Shown in pieces: positions 9,017 to 18,588 of a stretch of DNA of 64,000 bases. The stretch is from Scandinavium sp002470465 (GTDB lineage Bacteria > Pseudomonadota > Gammaproteobacteria > Enterobacterales > Enterobacteriaceae). The notes under the pieces are model-generated. The model was not told where the DNA came from. It worked only from the letters and a program-made list of their open reading frames with translations, and did not search any database. The stretch spans positions 137,032 to 201,031 of the forward strand of contig NZ_JBFLVD010000006.1 of the NCBI RefSeq assembly GCF_040750395.1. Reading direction: 5' to 3'. A program made the translations under genes and the position numbers. The stretch's first letter is position 1. Every line of letters begins with the position of its first letter.

Positions 9017-9343
9017 ATGCGCAATGCCCAGAACATTACCATCACTCATACAGAACCCATGACAATGGACACCGAAGAGACCACCTGGTCTTTGTCCGGC
9101 GCGGTCGTGGGTTTTGTCGCATGGCTATTGGCGCTCGGTATTCCCTTTTTGTTTTATGGCAGCAACACGCTGTTCTTCTTCCTCTACACCTGGCCCTTCT
9201 TTCTGGCGCTGCTGCCCGTTTCTGTGGTGATCGGCATCGCTTTGCACTCGCTGATGAACGGCAAACTCCTCTACAGTATTGTGGTGACGCTGATAACGGT
9301 CGCGGCTCTCTTTGGCCTGCTGTTCCTGTGGTTACTGGGTTAA
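9017..9343 (+). CDS. ygbE: Small inner membrane protein YgbE (DUF3561 family)
   Basis: The 108-residue protein matches E. coli YgbE in sequence and position (after cysC, before ftsB). About 25 polar N-terminal residues are followed by three hydrophobic stretches near residues 26-50, 53-75 and 84-107, so it is an inner membrane protein. No catalytic motif is seen and its function is not known. An AGGA ribosome site lies upstream of the ATG. Confidence 0.9.
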   Translation: MRNAQNITITHTEPMTMDTEETTWSLSGAVVGFVAWLLALGIPFLFYGSNTLFFFLYTWPFFLALLPVSVVIGIALHSLMNGKLLYSIVVTLITVAALFGLLFLWLLG

Positions 9344-9493
9344 GCGCGCCCGGAAGTGCATTCGATTTGATTGGACCTACGACTCCCGAGACAAAATGTG
9401 GTACATTTCCCGCGATACGCGGCATCGTCCGCAGGCCTGGGTAGAGCACTCCGGCAAGTTTTGGGATGATGATGCCGTTTTTTTGGGGGCAGG

Positions 9494-9811
9494 ATGGGTA
9501 AATTAACGCTGCTGTTGCTGGCACTTCTGGTCTGGCTGCAGTACTCACTGTGGTTCGGCAAGAACGGTCTGCACGACTACAGCCGCGTCAACGACGACGT
9601 GGCGGCTCAGCAGGCAACCAACGCCAAACTTAAAGCGCGCAACGATCAGCTTTTTGCCGAAATTGACGACCTCAACGGCGGCCAGGAAGCTATCGAAGAA
9701 CGCGCTCGCAACGAGCTCAGCATGACTCGTCCGGGCGAAACGTTTTATCGTCTGGTGCCGGATGCGTCCAAACGCAATCAGAGTCAGAGCTCTGGGCGGA
9801 ATAATCAATAA
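9494..9811 (+). CDS. ftsB: Cell division protein FtsB
   Basis: FtsB joins FtsL and FtsQ in the divisome and signals septal peptidoglycan synthesis. The 105-residue bitopic protein has an N-terminal membrane helix (about residues 4-20) and a periplasmic coiled coil (about 28-65, rich in Ala, Leu, Asn and Gln heptads), followed by the conserved RPGETFYR segment. It starts a tight cluster with ispD (20-base gap). The 150 bases upstream hold no convincing gene. Confidence 0.96.
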   Translation: MGKLTLLLLALLVWLQYSLWFGKNGLHDYSRVNDDVAAQQATNAKLKARNDQLFAEIDDLNGGQEAIEERARNELSMTRPGETFYRLVPDASKRNQSQSSGRNNQ

Positions 9812-9831
9812 ATTCAAGCCAGGATAACCGC

Positions 9832-10542
9832 ATGGCAGCCACTTTTCCGGGCGTTTGCGCCGTGGTGCCGGCAGCCGGTTTTGGCCGCCGTATGCAAACG
9901 GAATGCCCGAAGCAATATCTCTCAATCGGTAACAAAACGATTCTCGAACACGCGGTAGCCGCCTTGCTGGCCCATCCGCGGGTTGAACGCGTCATCATCG
10001 CCATCAGCGACGGCGACGCCCGCTTTCAGCAGCTTTCTCTCGCCAGCCACCCGCAAATTACCGTCGTTGAAGGCGGCACCGAGCGTGCCGATTCCGTCCT
10101 GGCGGGCCTGCGTGCAGCAGGCGATGCCGAATGGGTGCTGGTACACGATGCAGCGCGTCCATGCCTGCATCAGGACGATCTGGCTAATTTACTCGCCCTG
10201 AGCAAAACCAGCCGCGTCGGCGGCATTCTTGCGGCCCCGGTTCGCGATACCATGAAACGTGCCGAACCCGGTAAAGAGGCGATTGCCCATACCGTCGATC
10301 GCACCGATCTCTGGCACGCGCTGACGCCGCAGTTTTTCCCTCGCGAACTTCTTTTTGACTGTCTGACCCGGGCGCTTAATGAAGGCGCGACGATCACGGA
10401 TGAAGCCTCGGCGCTGGAATATTGTGGCTTCCATCCTGAGCTTGTCGCCGGACGCGCTGATAATATTAAAGTGACCCGCCCGGAAGATTTGCGGCTGGCA
10501 GAATTTTACCTTACCCGTAGTGGACTTCAGGAGCAGGCATAA
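9832..10542 (+). CDS. ispD: 2-C-methyl-D-erythritol 4-phosphate cytidylyltransferase
   Basis: IspD makes CDP-ME from CTP and MEP in the non-mevalonate isoprenoid pathway. The 236-residue protein opens with the nucleotide-binding loop PAAGFGRRM, has the conserved lysine in ECPKQY, and VHDAARPC as in the E. coli enzyme. The ispF start overlaps its stop by one base, so the two are probably coupled. Confidence 0.98.
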   Translation: MAATFPGVCAVVPAAGFGRRMQTECPKQYLSIGNKTILEHAVAALLAHPRVERVIIAISDGDARFQQLSLASHPQITVVEGGTERADSVLAGLRAAGDAEWVLVHDAARPCLHQDDLANLLALSKTSRVGGILAAPVRDTMKRAEPGKEAIAHTVDRTDLWHALTPQFFPRELLFDCLTRALNEGATITDEASALEYCGFHPELVAGRADNIKVTRPEDLRLAEFYLTRSGLQEQA

Positions 10543-11021
10543 TGCGAATTGGACACGGTTTTGACGTACACGCTTTTGGTGGCGAAGGCCCGATTATCAT
10601 TGGCGGCGTACGCGTACCTTATGAAAAAGGCCTGCTGGCTCACTCTGATGGCGACGTCGCGCTGCATGCGCTAACCGACGCCCTTCTCGGCGCGGCGGCA
10701 TTGGGCGATATCGGCAAACTGTTCCCCGACACCGACCCGGCTTTCAAAGGCGCCGACAGCCGTGAGCTGCTGCGTGAGGCCTGGCGTCGCATTCAGGCCA
10801 AAGGCTATACGCTTGGTAACGTCGACGTCACCATCATCGCTCAGGCCCCAAAAATGTTGCCGCACATCCCACAGATGCGCGTGTTTATCGCCGAAGATTT
10901 AGGCTGCCATATGGATGACGTGAACGTCAAAGCCACGACGACTGAAAAACTCGGTTTTACCGGACGCGGCGAAGGCATCGCCTGCGAAGCGGTGGCCCTG
11001 TTGCACAAGGCTCGCTCATGA
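10542..11021 (+). CDS. ispF: 2-C-methyl-D-erythritol 2,4-cyclodiphosphate synthase
   Basis: IspF cyclises CDP-ME 2-phosphate with release of CMP. The 159-residue protein shows the zinc ligands D8 and H10 in GFDVHAF and H42 in the LAHSDGDV block, plus the TTTEKLGFTGRGEGIA C-terminal motif. It overlaps the start of truD by four bases (ATGA). Confidence 0.98.
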   Translation: MRIGHGFDVHAFGGEGPIIIGGVRVPYEKGLLAHSDGDVALHALTDALLGAAALGDIGKLFPDTDPAFKGADSRELLREAWRRIQAKGYTLGNVDVTIIAQAPKMLPHIPQMRVFIAEDLGCHMDDVNVKATTTEKLGFTGRGEGIACEAVALLHKARS

Positions 11022-12067
11022 TTGCGTTCGACGACCTCACTTATCTCCACGGTAAACCGCTGGGTCATGGGCTGCTGAAGGCCAACCCGGAAGACTTTCT
11101 GGTGGTTGAAGACTTAGGCTTTTCACCGGATGGCGAAGGCGAACACCTGCTGGTGCGCATTCTGAAAAACGGCTGTAACACCCGCTGTGTCGCCGACGTG
11201 CTGGCGAAATTCCTCAAAGTTCACGCCCGTGAAGTGAGCTTTGCCGGGCAGAAGGACAAACATGCCGTCACTGAACAGTGGATCTGCATACGTCTGCCGG
11301 GCAAAGAGATGCCTGATTTAAGCAAATTTGAGCTTGAGGGCTGTAAAGTCCTGGAGTACGCCCGCCACAAGCGCAAGCTGCGCCTTGGTGCGCTCAAGGG
11401 AAACGCTTTTACCCTCGTGCTGCGTGAAGTCAGCGACCGTGCGGACGTCGAGACACGTCTACAGGCGATTGCCGACAAAGGCGTTCCGAACTATTTTGGC
11501 GCTCAGCGTTTCGGCATCGGCGGCAGCAATTTGCAGGGCGCACTGCGCTGGGCACAGAGCGATGCGCCGGTGCGCGATCGTAATAAACGCAGTTTCTGGT
11601 TGTCGGCGGCCCGCAGTGCGTTGTTTAATCAGCTGGTCAGCGTGCGTTTAAAAAAACCGGACTTTAATCAAGTTGTTGACGGCGATGCGCTACAATTAGC
11701 GGGACGCGGCAGCTGGTTTGTGGCAACGGATGAAGAGCAATCTGAACTTCAGTCCCGCGTTGACAACCGTGACCTGATGATTACCGCCTCGCTGCCGGGC
11801 AGCGGCGAGTGGGGCACCCTGCGGGCAGCGCTGGATTTTGAGCAACAAACGCTCGCGGACGAAACGCTGTTGCAGACTTTATTGCTGCGTGAAAAAGTAG
11901 AAGCGGCGCGACGCGCTATGCTGCTCTACCCGCAACAGCTGAGCTGGAACTGGTGGGATGACGTCACCGTTGAGGTGCGTTTCTGGCTGCCGGCAGGCAG
12001 CTTTGCTACCAGTGTGGTAAGGGAACTTATCAACACAACAGGTGATTATGCGAATATTGCTGAGTAA
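11018..12067 (+). CDS. truD: tRNA pseudouridine(13) synthase
   Basis: TruD converts U13 of tRNA-Glu to pseudouridine. The 349-residue length equals E. coli TruD. The catalytic aspartate (D80) lies in SFAGQKDKH, and NYFGAQRFG and RNKRSFWLSAARS are family signature blocks. The gene overlaps ispF at its start and surE by 20 bases at its end, so ispD through pcm appear co-translated. Confidence 0.97.
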   Translation: MIAFDDLTYLHGKPLGHGLLKANPEDFLVVEDLGFSPDGEGEHLLVRILKNGCNTRCVADVLAKFLKVHAREVSFAGQKDKHAVTEQWICIRLPGKEMPDLSKFELEGCKVLEYARHKRKLRLGALKGNAFTLVLREVSDRADVETRLQAIADKGVPNYFGAQRFGIGGSNLQGALRWAQSDAPVRDRNKRSFWLSAARSALFNQLVSVRLKKPDFNQVVDGDALQLAGRGSWFVATDEEQSELQSRVDNRDLMITASLPGSGEWGTLRAALDFEQQTLADETLLQTLLLREKVEAARRAMLLYPQQLSWNWWDDVTVEVRFWLPAGSFATSVVRELINTTGDYANIAE

Positions 12068-12809
12068 CGATGACGGGATCCACGCGCCGGGGATCCAGAC
12101 CCTGGCGAAAGCCTTGCGCGAGTTTGCCGAGGTTCAGGTTGTTGCACCCGATCGTAACCGCAGTGGGGCGTCTAATTCGCTGACCCTGGAATCTTCTCTT
12201 CGTACTTTTACGTTCGACAATGGTGACATCGCCGTGCAGATGGGCACGCCAACGGACTGCGTGTTTCTCGGCGTCAACGCGCTGATGCGCCCGCGTCCGG
12301 ATGTGGTTGTTTCCGGTATTAACGCCGGGCCGAACCTTGGCGATGACGTGATTTATTCCGGCACGGTCGCCGCAGCAATGGAAGGCCGTCATCTTGGCTT
12401 CCCGGCGCTTGCGGTTTCGCTGAACGGCTACAAACACTATGACACCGCTGCCGCCGTGACCTGTTCTGTCCTGAGGGCGCTGGCTCGTGAACCCCTGCGC
12501 ACCGGGCGCATTCTCAACATCAACGTGCCGGATCTTCCTCTTTCAGAAATCAAAGGGATCCGCGTCACGCGCTGCGGCAGCCGACATCCGGCGGACAAAG
12601 TGATTCCGCAGCAGGATCCGCGCGGCAATACCCTTTACTGGATTGGTCCGCCGGGCGAGAAGTGCGATGCCGGGCCGGACACGGATTTTGCCGCTGTAGA
12701 TGAAGGCTATGTTTCCGTGACGCCGCTGCACGTCGATTTAACCGCTCACAGCGCCCAGGAGGTTGTCTCCGGCTGGCTGGATCGTGTGGGAGTAGGCGAG
12801 GAATGGTGA
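12048..12809 (+). CDS. surE: 5'/3'-nucleotidase SurE (survival protein)
   Basis: SurE dephosphorylates nucleoside monophosphates and short polyphosphate and aids stationary-phase survival. The protein has 253 residues from the ATG at 12048; a GTG two codons upstream is less likely because the E. coli protein starts MRILLSNDDG. Metal ligands D8 and D9 are in LSNDDG, with S39 in RNRSGASN and N92 in SGINAGPN. It overlaps truD and pcm. Confidence 0.97.
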   Translation: MRILLSNDDGIHAPGIQTLAKALREFAEVQVVAPDRNRSGASNSLTLESSLRTFTFDNGDIAVQMGTPTDCVFLGVNALMRPRPDVVVSGINAGPNLGDDVIYSGTVAAAMEGRHLGFPALAVSLNGYKHYDTAAAVTCSVLRALAREPLRTGRILNINVPDLPLSEIKGIRVTRCGSRHPADKVIPQQDPRGNTLYWIGPPGEKCDAGPDTDFAAVDEGYVSVTPLHVDLTAHSAQEVVSGWLDRVGVGEEW

Positions 12810-13429
12810 GTCAACGCGTACAAAGTCTTCTTAATCAGCTGCGAAATCAGGGGATCGCCAATGAGCAGGTGCTCGATGCGATCGCCCGGGTGCCGCGCGA
12901 AAAGTTTATTGATGAAGCCTTTGAACACAAAGCGTGGGAGAACGTCGCGCTGCCGATTGGTCAGGGGCAAACCATCTCGCAGCCGTATATGGTGGCGAGA
13001 ATGACCGAATTGCTGGAGCTGACGCCGGAGTCGCGCGTGCTGGAAATTGGCACGGGCTCGGGTTATCAGACGGCAATTCTGGCGCAGCTGGTTCATCACG
13101 TCTGTTCGGTCGAGCGCATTAAAAGCCTGCAATGGCATGCGCGGCGGCGCCTGAAGCAGCTTGATTTACATAATGTTTCAACTCGCCATGGCGATGGCTG
13201 GCAAGGATGGCACGCAAGAGCGCCATTTGATGCCATTATTGTCACGGCCGCACCGCAAGAAATTCCGGCGGCGCTGATGTCGCAGCTGGATGAAGGCGGC
13301 ATTTTGGTCTTACCCGTCGGCGAAGAGCAGCAGTTCCTGAAGCGCGTCCGTCGCCGGGGAGACGAATTTATTATCGATACCGTGGAAGCGGTTCGCTTTG
13401 TGCCACTGGTCAAAGGCGAGCTGGCATAA
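12803..13429 (+). CDS. pcm: Protein-L-isoaspartate O-methyltransferase
   Basis: Pcm methylates isoaspartyl residues of ageing proteins with SAM so that they can revert to aspartate. The 208-residue protein contains VPREKFVD-like VPREKFID, the PIGQGQTISQPYMVA block and the SAM loop VLEIGTGSGYQT. It overlaps the surE end by seven bases. The surE-pcm-nlpD-rpoS order links it to stationary-phase physiology. Confidence 0.98.
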   Translation: MVSQRVQSLLNQLRNQGIANEQVLDAIARVPREKFIDEAFEHKAWENVALPIGQGQTISQPYMVARMTELLELTPESRVLEIGTGSGYQTAILAQLVHHVCSVERIKSLQWHARRRLKQLDLHNVSTRHGDGWQGWHARAPFDAIIVTAAPQEIPAALMSQLDEGGILVLPVGEEQQFLKRVRRRGDEFIIDTVEAVRFVPLVKGELA

Positions 13430-13430
13430 T

Positions 13431-13453
13431 ACAGGAGTTTTCCTGTTTCTTTT
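13431..13453 (+). terminator. Probable terminator after pcm
   Basis: Inverted repeat ACAGGA-GTTT-TCCTGT immediately followed by TTCTTTT, just behind the pcm stop and before nlpD. Confidence 0.5.
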
Positions 13454-13554
13454 AGCGCCGCTTATGGCGTAGGGTGAGCGCACTTTTTAGTGTGATTACC
13501 GTCACGTTTCACGGTTACTAAGTCACTGGCAGATAACACATTCCTGGGGGATAA

Positions 13555-14697
13555 ATGAGCGCGGGAAGCCCTAAATTCACCGTTAGTCGCGTAGCGGCTT
13601 TATCACTGGTTTCACTTTGGCTGGCAGGATGCACATCGTCCAGTAATGCCCCCGCTCCGGTCACGTCGGTAGGTGGAATGTCGTCCGGCAGCGATTCCGG
13701 AATGTTAATTACGCCGCCGCCAAAAATGGGCACTCCGGCCCAGTCGGTGCCACAGCCTCAGCCGGTTCAGACGGCACCGGTTCAGCCGCAGATCCAGCCG
13801 ATGCAACAGCAGCCCGCTGCGACAGAACAGCCGGTGCAGATTGTGAATGGTCATGCGGTCTATAACCGTAAATACGGTGATATTCCAAAAGGCAGCTATA
13901 CCGGCGGTAGCACCTATACCGTTAAGCGCGGCGACACCCTGTTTTATATTGCATGGGTGACCGGCAACGATTTCCGCGACCTGGCGCAGCGCAACAATGT
14001 GCCGGAGCCGTATGCGCTGAACGTGGGGCAGGTGCTGCAGGTCGGCAATGCTTCCGGGCAGCCTATCACCGGGAATAACGCAGTAGCACAGGCCAGCGCA
14101 GAAGCCAGCGGCGCTTCGCCTGGATTAGTCTCAAAACCTGCACAAAATTCCTCCGCAGTGGTTGCGTCTAAACCAACAATTACGTATTCTGAGGATTCAG
14201 GTGAACAAAGTGCTAACAAAATGTTGCCTAACAATAAGCCTTCGACTACGGTCGTCGCGCCTGTCACGGCACCCGCTGTCAGCACTACCCAACCGACTGC
14301 AAGCTCTACGTCTACCAGTTCGCCAATCTCCTCCTGGCGCTGGCCGACCGACGGTAAAATCATCGAAAACTTTAGTGGCGGCGATGGCGGCAATAAAGGG
14401 ATCGATATTGCAGGCAGTAAGGGACAGGCTATCGTCGCGACCGCAGATGGGCGCGTTGTGTATGCCGGTAACGCACTGCGCGGTTACGGTAATCTTATTA
14501 TCATCAAACACAACGATGATTACCTGAGCGCCTACGCCCATAACGATACTATGCTGGTCCGGGAACAACAGGAAGTGAAGGCGGGGCAGAAAATCGCTAC
14601 CATGGGTAGCACCGGAACCAGTTCTACACGCTTGCATTTTGAAATTCGTTACAAGGGGAAATCCGTCAACCCGCTGCAGTATTTGCCGCAGCGATAA
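13555..14697 (+). CDS. nlpD: Murein hydrolase activator lipoprotein NlpD
   Basis: NlpD is an outer membrane lipoprotein that activates amidase AmiC during cell separation. The 380-residue protein has a lipobox LAGC near residue 24, a Gln/Pro-rich linker, a LysM domain at about 121-165 (YTVKRGDTLFYIAW) and a C-terminal LytM/M23 domain at about 275-378. The LytM zinc site is degenerate: NKGIDIA replaces the usual His-containing motif, consistent with an activator and not an enzyme. As in E. coli, the main rpoS promoter is expected inside this gene; I did not locate it with certainty. Confidence 0.97.
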   Translation: MSAGSPKFTVSRVAALSLVSLWLAGCTSSSNAPAPVTSVGGMSSGSDSGMLITPPPKMGTPAQSVPQPQPVQTAPVQPQIQPMQQQPAATEQPVQIVNGHAVYNRKYGDIPKGSYTGGSTYTVKRGDTLFYIAWVTGNDFRDLAQRNNVPEPYALNVGQVLQVGNASGQPITGNNAVAQASAEASGASPGLVSKPAQNSSAVVASKPTITYSEDSGEQSANKMLPNNKPSTTVVAPVTAPAVSTTQPTASSTSTSSPISSWRWPTDGKIIENFSGGDGGNKGIDIAGSKGQAIVATADGRVVYAGNALRGYGNLIIIKHNDDYLSAYAHNDTMLVREQQEVKAGQKIATMGSTGTSSTRLHFEIRYKGKSVNPLQYLPQR

Positions 14698-14700
14698 TTA

Positions 14701-14755
14701 GGCGAAACAACCGTGAGGTGTGTTTCGTCCAGGGATCACGGGTAGGAGCCACCTT
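14701..14755 (+). promoter_or_regulatory. rpoS 5' leader (translational control region)
   Basis: The bases before rpoS keep the E. coli leader end: GTTTCGTCCAGGGATCACGG followed by the GTAGGAG ribosome site. In E. coli this RNA folds over the start site and is opened by DsrA, RprA and ArcZ with Hfq. The match in sequence is direct; the regulation is transferred from E. coli. Confidence 0.7.
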
Positions 14756-15748
14756 ATGAGTCAGAATACGCTGAAAGTTCTTGATTTAAATGAAGACGCG
14801 GAATTTGATGAGAACGGAGCAGAGGTTTTCGACGAGAAAGCCTTAGTAGAAGAGGAACCCAGTGATAACGACTTGGCTGAGGAAGAGCTGTTATCACAGG
14901 GCGCCACACAGCGTGTGCTGGATGCGACTCAGCTTTACCTTGGGGAGATTGGTTACTCTCCACTGCTAACAGCCGAAGAAGAAGTCTATTTTGCACGACG
15001 CGCGCTGCGTGGTGACGTTGCCTCCCGCCGCCGGATGATTGAAAGTAACCTGCGTCTGGTGGTGAAAATTGCCCGTCGTTACAGCAATCGTGGTCTGGCT
15101 TTGCTGGATCTGATTGAAGAGGGCAATCTGGGGCTTATTCGCGCGGTCGAAAAATTCGACCCGGAACGCGGATTTCGTTTCTCAACCTATGCAACCTGGT
15201 GGATTCGTCAGACCATTGAACGGGCAATCATGAACCAAACCCGTACTATTCGTCTGCCAATTCACATTGTCAAAGAGCTCAATGTTTATCTGCGTACCGC
15301 ACGTGAGTTATCCCATAAGCTGGATCACGAGCCAAGTGCAGAAGAGATAGCTGAGCAGCTGGACAAACCGGTTGATGACGTCAGTCGTATGCTGCGTCTC
15401 AACGAGCGTATTACCTCGGTTGACACACCGCTGGGTGGTGACTCCGAAAAAGCGCTGCTGGACATCCTGGCCGATGAAAAAGACAACGGTCCGGAAGACA
15501 CCACGCAGGACGATGACATGAAGCAAAGCATCGTCAAATGGCTGTTCGAACTGAACGCCAAACAGCGTGAAGTGCTGGCGCGTCGTTTCGGTTTACTGGG
15601 GTATGAAGCCGCAACGCTTGAAGATGTTGGCCGTGAAATTGGTCTGACGCGTGAACGCGTTCGCCAGATTCAGGTTGAAGGTCTGCGTCGCCTGCGTGAG
15701 ATTTTGCAGGGGCAAGGGCTGAATATCGAAGCGCTTTTCCGTGAATAA
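14756..15748 (+). CDS. rpoS: RNA polymerase sigma factor RpoS (sigma-38)
   Basis: RpoS directs the general stress and stationary-phase response. The protein has 330 residues from the ATG at 14756 (starts MSQNTLKVLDLNEDAEFD); an upstream in-frame start at 14720 would add 12 residues without family support. Regions 1.2, 2 (RRRMIESNLRLVVKIARRY, RFSTYATWWIRQTIERAI), 3 and 4.2 (LEDVGREIGLTRERVRQIQ) are intact. An intrinsic terminator follows. Confidence 0.99.
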   Translation: MSQNTLKVLDLNEDAEFDENGAEVFDEKALVEEEPSDNDLAEEELLSQGATQRVLDATQLYLGEIGYSPLLTAEEEVYFARRALRGDVASRRRMIESNLRLVVKIARRYSNRGLALLDLIEEGNLGLIRAVEKFDPERGFRFSTYATWWIRQTIERAIMNQTRTIRLPIHIVKELNVYLRTARELSHKLDHEPSAEEIAEQLDKPVDDVSRMLRLNERITSVDTPLGGDSEKALLDILADEKDNGPEDTTQDDDMKQSIVKWLFELNAKQREVLARRFGLLGYEAATLEDVGREIGLTRERVRQIQVEGLRRLREILQGQGLNIEALFRE

Positions 15749-15774
15749 ATAGCGTGAATAAACCAGTTTCCATC

Positions 15775-15805
15775 AAAAAGGCCAGTCGAGAGACTGGCCT
15801 TTTTC
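15775..15805 (+). terminator. Intrinsic terminator of rpoS
   Basis: Long perfect stem AAAAAGGCCAGTC / GACTGGCCTTTTT with a four-base loop and trailing T tract, 27 bases after the rpoS stop. Confidence 0.9.
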
Positions 15806-15831
15806 TTTGGCATAGGGCCTATGCTGCTTTA

Positions 15832-15862
15832 GCAGGCCGGGCAAGCGCAGTGCCGCCCGGCA
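15832..15862. repeat. REP-type palindrome between rpoS and mutS
   Basis: Single GC-rich palindromic unit (GCCGGGCAAGCGCAGTGCCGCCCGGC) of the same family as those near cysI, cysH, hyfJ and hycI, placed in the convergent rpoS/mutS gap. Confidence 0.7.
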
Positions 15863-15869
15863 GCGGAGG

Positions 15870-18431
15870 TTACACCAGACTCTTCAACCGGTAGAGCCAC
15901 TCCAGCGCCTGGCGTGGCGTCAGTGAATCCGGGTCAAGATTTTCCAGTGCTTCTACGGCAGGAGACGTTTCTTCCGGTGCGGAAAGCAATGACATCTGCG
16001 TGCCGTCAACCTGCGTCGCTCCGGCATTTGGCGACAGGCTTTCCAGCTCGCGAAGTTTCTGACGCGCGCGTTTAATCACCTCTTTCGGCACGCCCGCCAG
16101 TGCAGCAACGGCAAGGCCGTAGCTCTTGCTGGCCGCGCCATCCTGCACGCTGTGCATGAAGGCGATAGTGTCGCCGTGCTCCAGCGCATCGAGATGAACG
16201 TTCGCCACGCCTTCCATTTTTTCCGGCAGCTGCGTCAGTTCGAAATAGTGGGTTGCGAACAGCGTCAGGGCTTTAATACGGTTTGCGAGGCCTTCGGCGC
16301 AGGCCCATGCGAGAGAAAGGCCATCGTACGTTGAGGTTCCGCGGCCGATCTCATCCATCAGCACCAGGCTCTGCTCGGTGGCATTGTGCAGAATATTTGC
16401 GGTTTCTGTCATCTCAACCATAAAGGTAGAGCGACCGCTGGCAAGATCGTCCGCTGCGCCGACGCGGGTAAAGATCCTGTCTATCGGGCCGATCTCCACT
16501 TTCTGCGCCGGAACGTAGCTGCCGATATAGGCCAGCAGGGCAATCAGCGCGGTCTGGCGCATATAGGTACTTTTACCGCCCATGTTCGGCCCGGTGATGA
16601 TCAGCATCCGGCGCTGCGGTGACAGATTCAGCGGGTTGGCGATAAACGGCTCATTCAGCACCTGTTCGACGACCGGATGACGGCCTTCGGTGATGCGAAT
16701 GCCGGGCTTGTCGCTGAACGTTGGGCAGCAGTAGTTCAGCGCTTCTGCACGTTCCGCAAGGTTCACCAGAACATCGAGCTCAGCCAGCGCCGCTGCGCTT
16801 TGCTGTAGTTCCGCCAGGTGCGGCAGCAGCAGGTCGAATAGTTCATCATAGAGCTGTTTTTCCAGCGCCAGCGCTTTGCCTTTCGACGTCAGCACTTTGT
16901 CTTCGTACTCTTTGAGTTCCGGAATGATATAGCGCTCGGCGTTCTTCAGCGTCTGGCGGCGAACGTAATGAATCGGTGCCATGTGGCTCTGACCACGGCT
17001 TATCTGAATGTAGTATCCGTGAACGGCGTTATAGCCTACCTTCAGCGTATCCAGCCCGAGGCGTTCGCGTTCGCGAATCTCCAGCCTGTCGAGGTAGTCC
17101 GTTGCGCCATCGGCCAGCGCACGCCACTCATCCAGCTCTTCATGATAACCCGGGGCAATAACGCCACCGTCGCGAACCAGCACCGGCGGCGTTTCGATAA
17201 TCGAACGTTCTAGCAGTTCGCGAAGCTCGGTGAATTCCCCCATCGCTTCACGTAGTTTTTGCACGGGAGCGCTGTCCACGCTCATCAGCTGTTCGCGCAA
17301 TTCCGGCAGCTGCTGGAAGGCGTGGCGCATACGGGCTAAATCACGCGGGCGCGCTGTACGCAGGGCGAGGCGTGCAAGAATACGCTCCAGGTCGCCAACC
17401 TGGCGCAGAACCGGCTGCAGTTCATCATAGCGATCCTGTAATGCGCCAAGCGTTTGCTGACGCTCGATAAGAACTTTTGTATCGCGCACGGGCATATGCA
17501 GCCAGCGTTTCAGCATGCGGCTGCCCATTGGCGTCACGGTGCGATCCAGCACGGCGGCCAGTGTGTTTTCGATGCCGCCCGCCAGATTCTGGGTAATTTC
17601 CAGATTCCGGCGCGTTGCCGCATCCATGATGATGCTGTCCTGCTGGCGCTCCATGGTGATGGAACGAATATGCGGCAGGGAAGTGCGCTGGGTGTCTTTC
17701 ACATACTGTAATAAGCAACCCGCAGCGCACAGGCCACGCGGCGCATTTTCCACGCCAAAACCAACGAGGTCGCGCGTGCCGAACTGCAGGTTTAGCTGCT
17801 GGCGTGCGGTATCAATTTCGAATTCCCACAGCGGGCGACGGCGCAGGCCACGTCGGCCTTCAATCAGCGCCGTTTCGGCAAAGTCTTCCGCGTAAAGCAG
17901 TTCAGCAGGATTGGTGCGCTGGAGCTCTGCCGCCATGGTTTCCCGGTCTGCGGGCTCGCTCAGGCGAAAGCGACCGGAGCTGATGTCCAGCGTAGCATAG
18001 CCGTAGCCTTTACTGTCCTGCCAGATGGCGGCCAGCAGGTTATCCTGGCGCTCCTGCAACAGCGCTTCATCGCTGATGGTGCCAGGCGTGACGATGCGGA
18101 CGACTTTACGCTCGACGGGGCCTTTGCTGGTGGCCGGGTCGCCAACCTGCTCACAGATGGCGGCCGACTCACCAAGATTGACGAGCTTAGCGAGATAGTT
18201 TTCAACGGCATGATGCGGCACGCCCGCCATCGGAATGGGCTCACCTGCGGATGCCCCGCGTTTGGTTAGCGAGATATCGAGCAGCTGCGAAGCGCGTTTG
18301 GCGTCGTCGTAAAATAGCTCGTAAAAATCGCCCATGCGGTAAAAGAGCAGGATCTCCGGATGCTGGGCTTTCAGCTTCAGGTACTGCTGCATCATCGGCG
18401 TGTGGGCGTCTAAATTGTCGAGTGTGCTCAT
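15870..18431 (-). CDS. mutS: DNA mismatch repair protein MutS
   Basis: MutS recognises mismatches and small loops and recruits MutL. From the ATG at 18431 (MSTLDNLDAHTPMMQQ) the protein has 853 residues, the E. coli length; a longer frame upstream adds 46 residues without similarity. The mismatch-wedge F36-Y37-E38 is in GDFYELF, Walker A is GPNMGGKST and Walker B is LVLMDEIGRGTS. The C-terminal tetramer helix (LTPRQALEWLYRLKSL) is intact. It converges on rpoS, as in E. coli. Confidence 0.99.
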   Translation of the reverse strand: MSTLDNLDAHTPMMQQYLKLKAQHPEILLFYRMGDFYELFYDDAKRASQLLDISLTKRGASAGEPIPMAGVPHHAVENYLAKLVNLGESAAICEQVGDPATSKGPVERKVVRIVTPGTISDEALLQERQDNLLAAIWQDSKGYGYATLDISSGRFRLSEPADRETMAAELQRTNPAELLYAEDFAETALIEGRRGLRRRPLWEFEIDTARQQLNLQFGTRDLVGFGVENAPRGLCAAGCLLQYVKDTQRTSLPHIRSITMERQQDSIIMDAATRRNLEITQNLAGGIENTLAAVLDRTVTPMGSRMLKRWLHMPVRDTKVLIERQQTLGALQDRYDELQPVLRQVGDLERILARLALRTARPRDLARMRHAFQQLPELREQLMSVDSAPVQKLREAMGEFTELRELLERSIIETPPVLVRDGGVIAPGYHEELDEWRALADGATDYLDRLEIRERERLGLDTLKVGYNAVHGYYIQISRGQSHMAPIHYVRRQTLKNAERYIIPELKEYEDKVLTSKGKALALEKQLYDELFDLLLPHLAELQQSAAALAELDVLVNLAERAEALNYCCPTFSDKPGIRITEGRHPVVEQVLNEPFIANPLNLSPQRRMLIITGPNMGGKSTYMRQTALIALLAYIGSYVPAQKVEIGPIDRIFTRVGAADDLASGRSTFMVEMTETANILHNATEQSLVLMDEIGRGTSTYDGLSLAWACAEGLANRIKALTLFATHYFELTQLPEKMEGVANVHLDALEHGDTIAFMHSVQDGAASKSYGLAVAALAGVPKEVIKRARQKLRELESLSPNAGATQVDGTQMSLLSAPEETSPAVEALENLDPDSLTPRQALEWLYRLKSLV

Positions 18432-18588
18432 GGAGTTATGATGTCCATTTCGTTGAAAAACAATAATATTCAGGCATTTTATATGCAAAATCGTTGCGGT
18501 CATTGTCGCATGAACGCGCCTGTTCTCGCAGTAAAATCTGCACCTGAAGCGAGCCTGAAATTTCAACAAAAAGTGACGAAATCTGGCC

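Noticed and set aside
9344..9493. Small frame between ygbE and ftsB
   Set aside because: Its only uninterrupted form starts inside ygbE and runs into ftsB in another frame, with no ribosome site or similarity.
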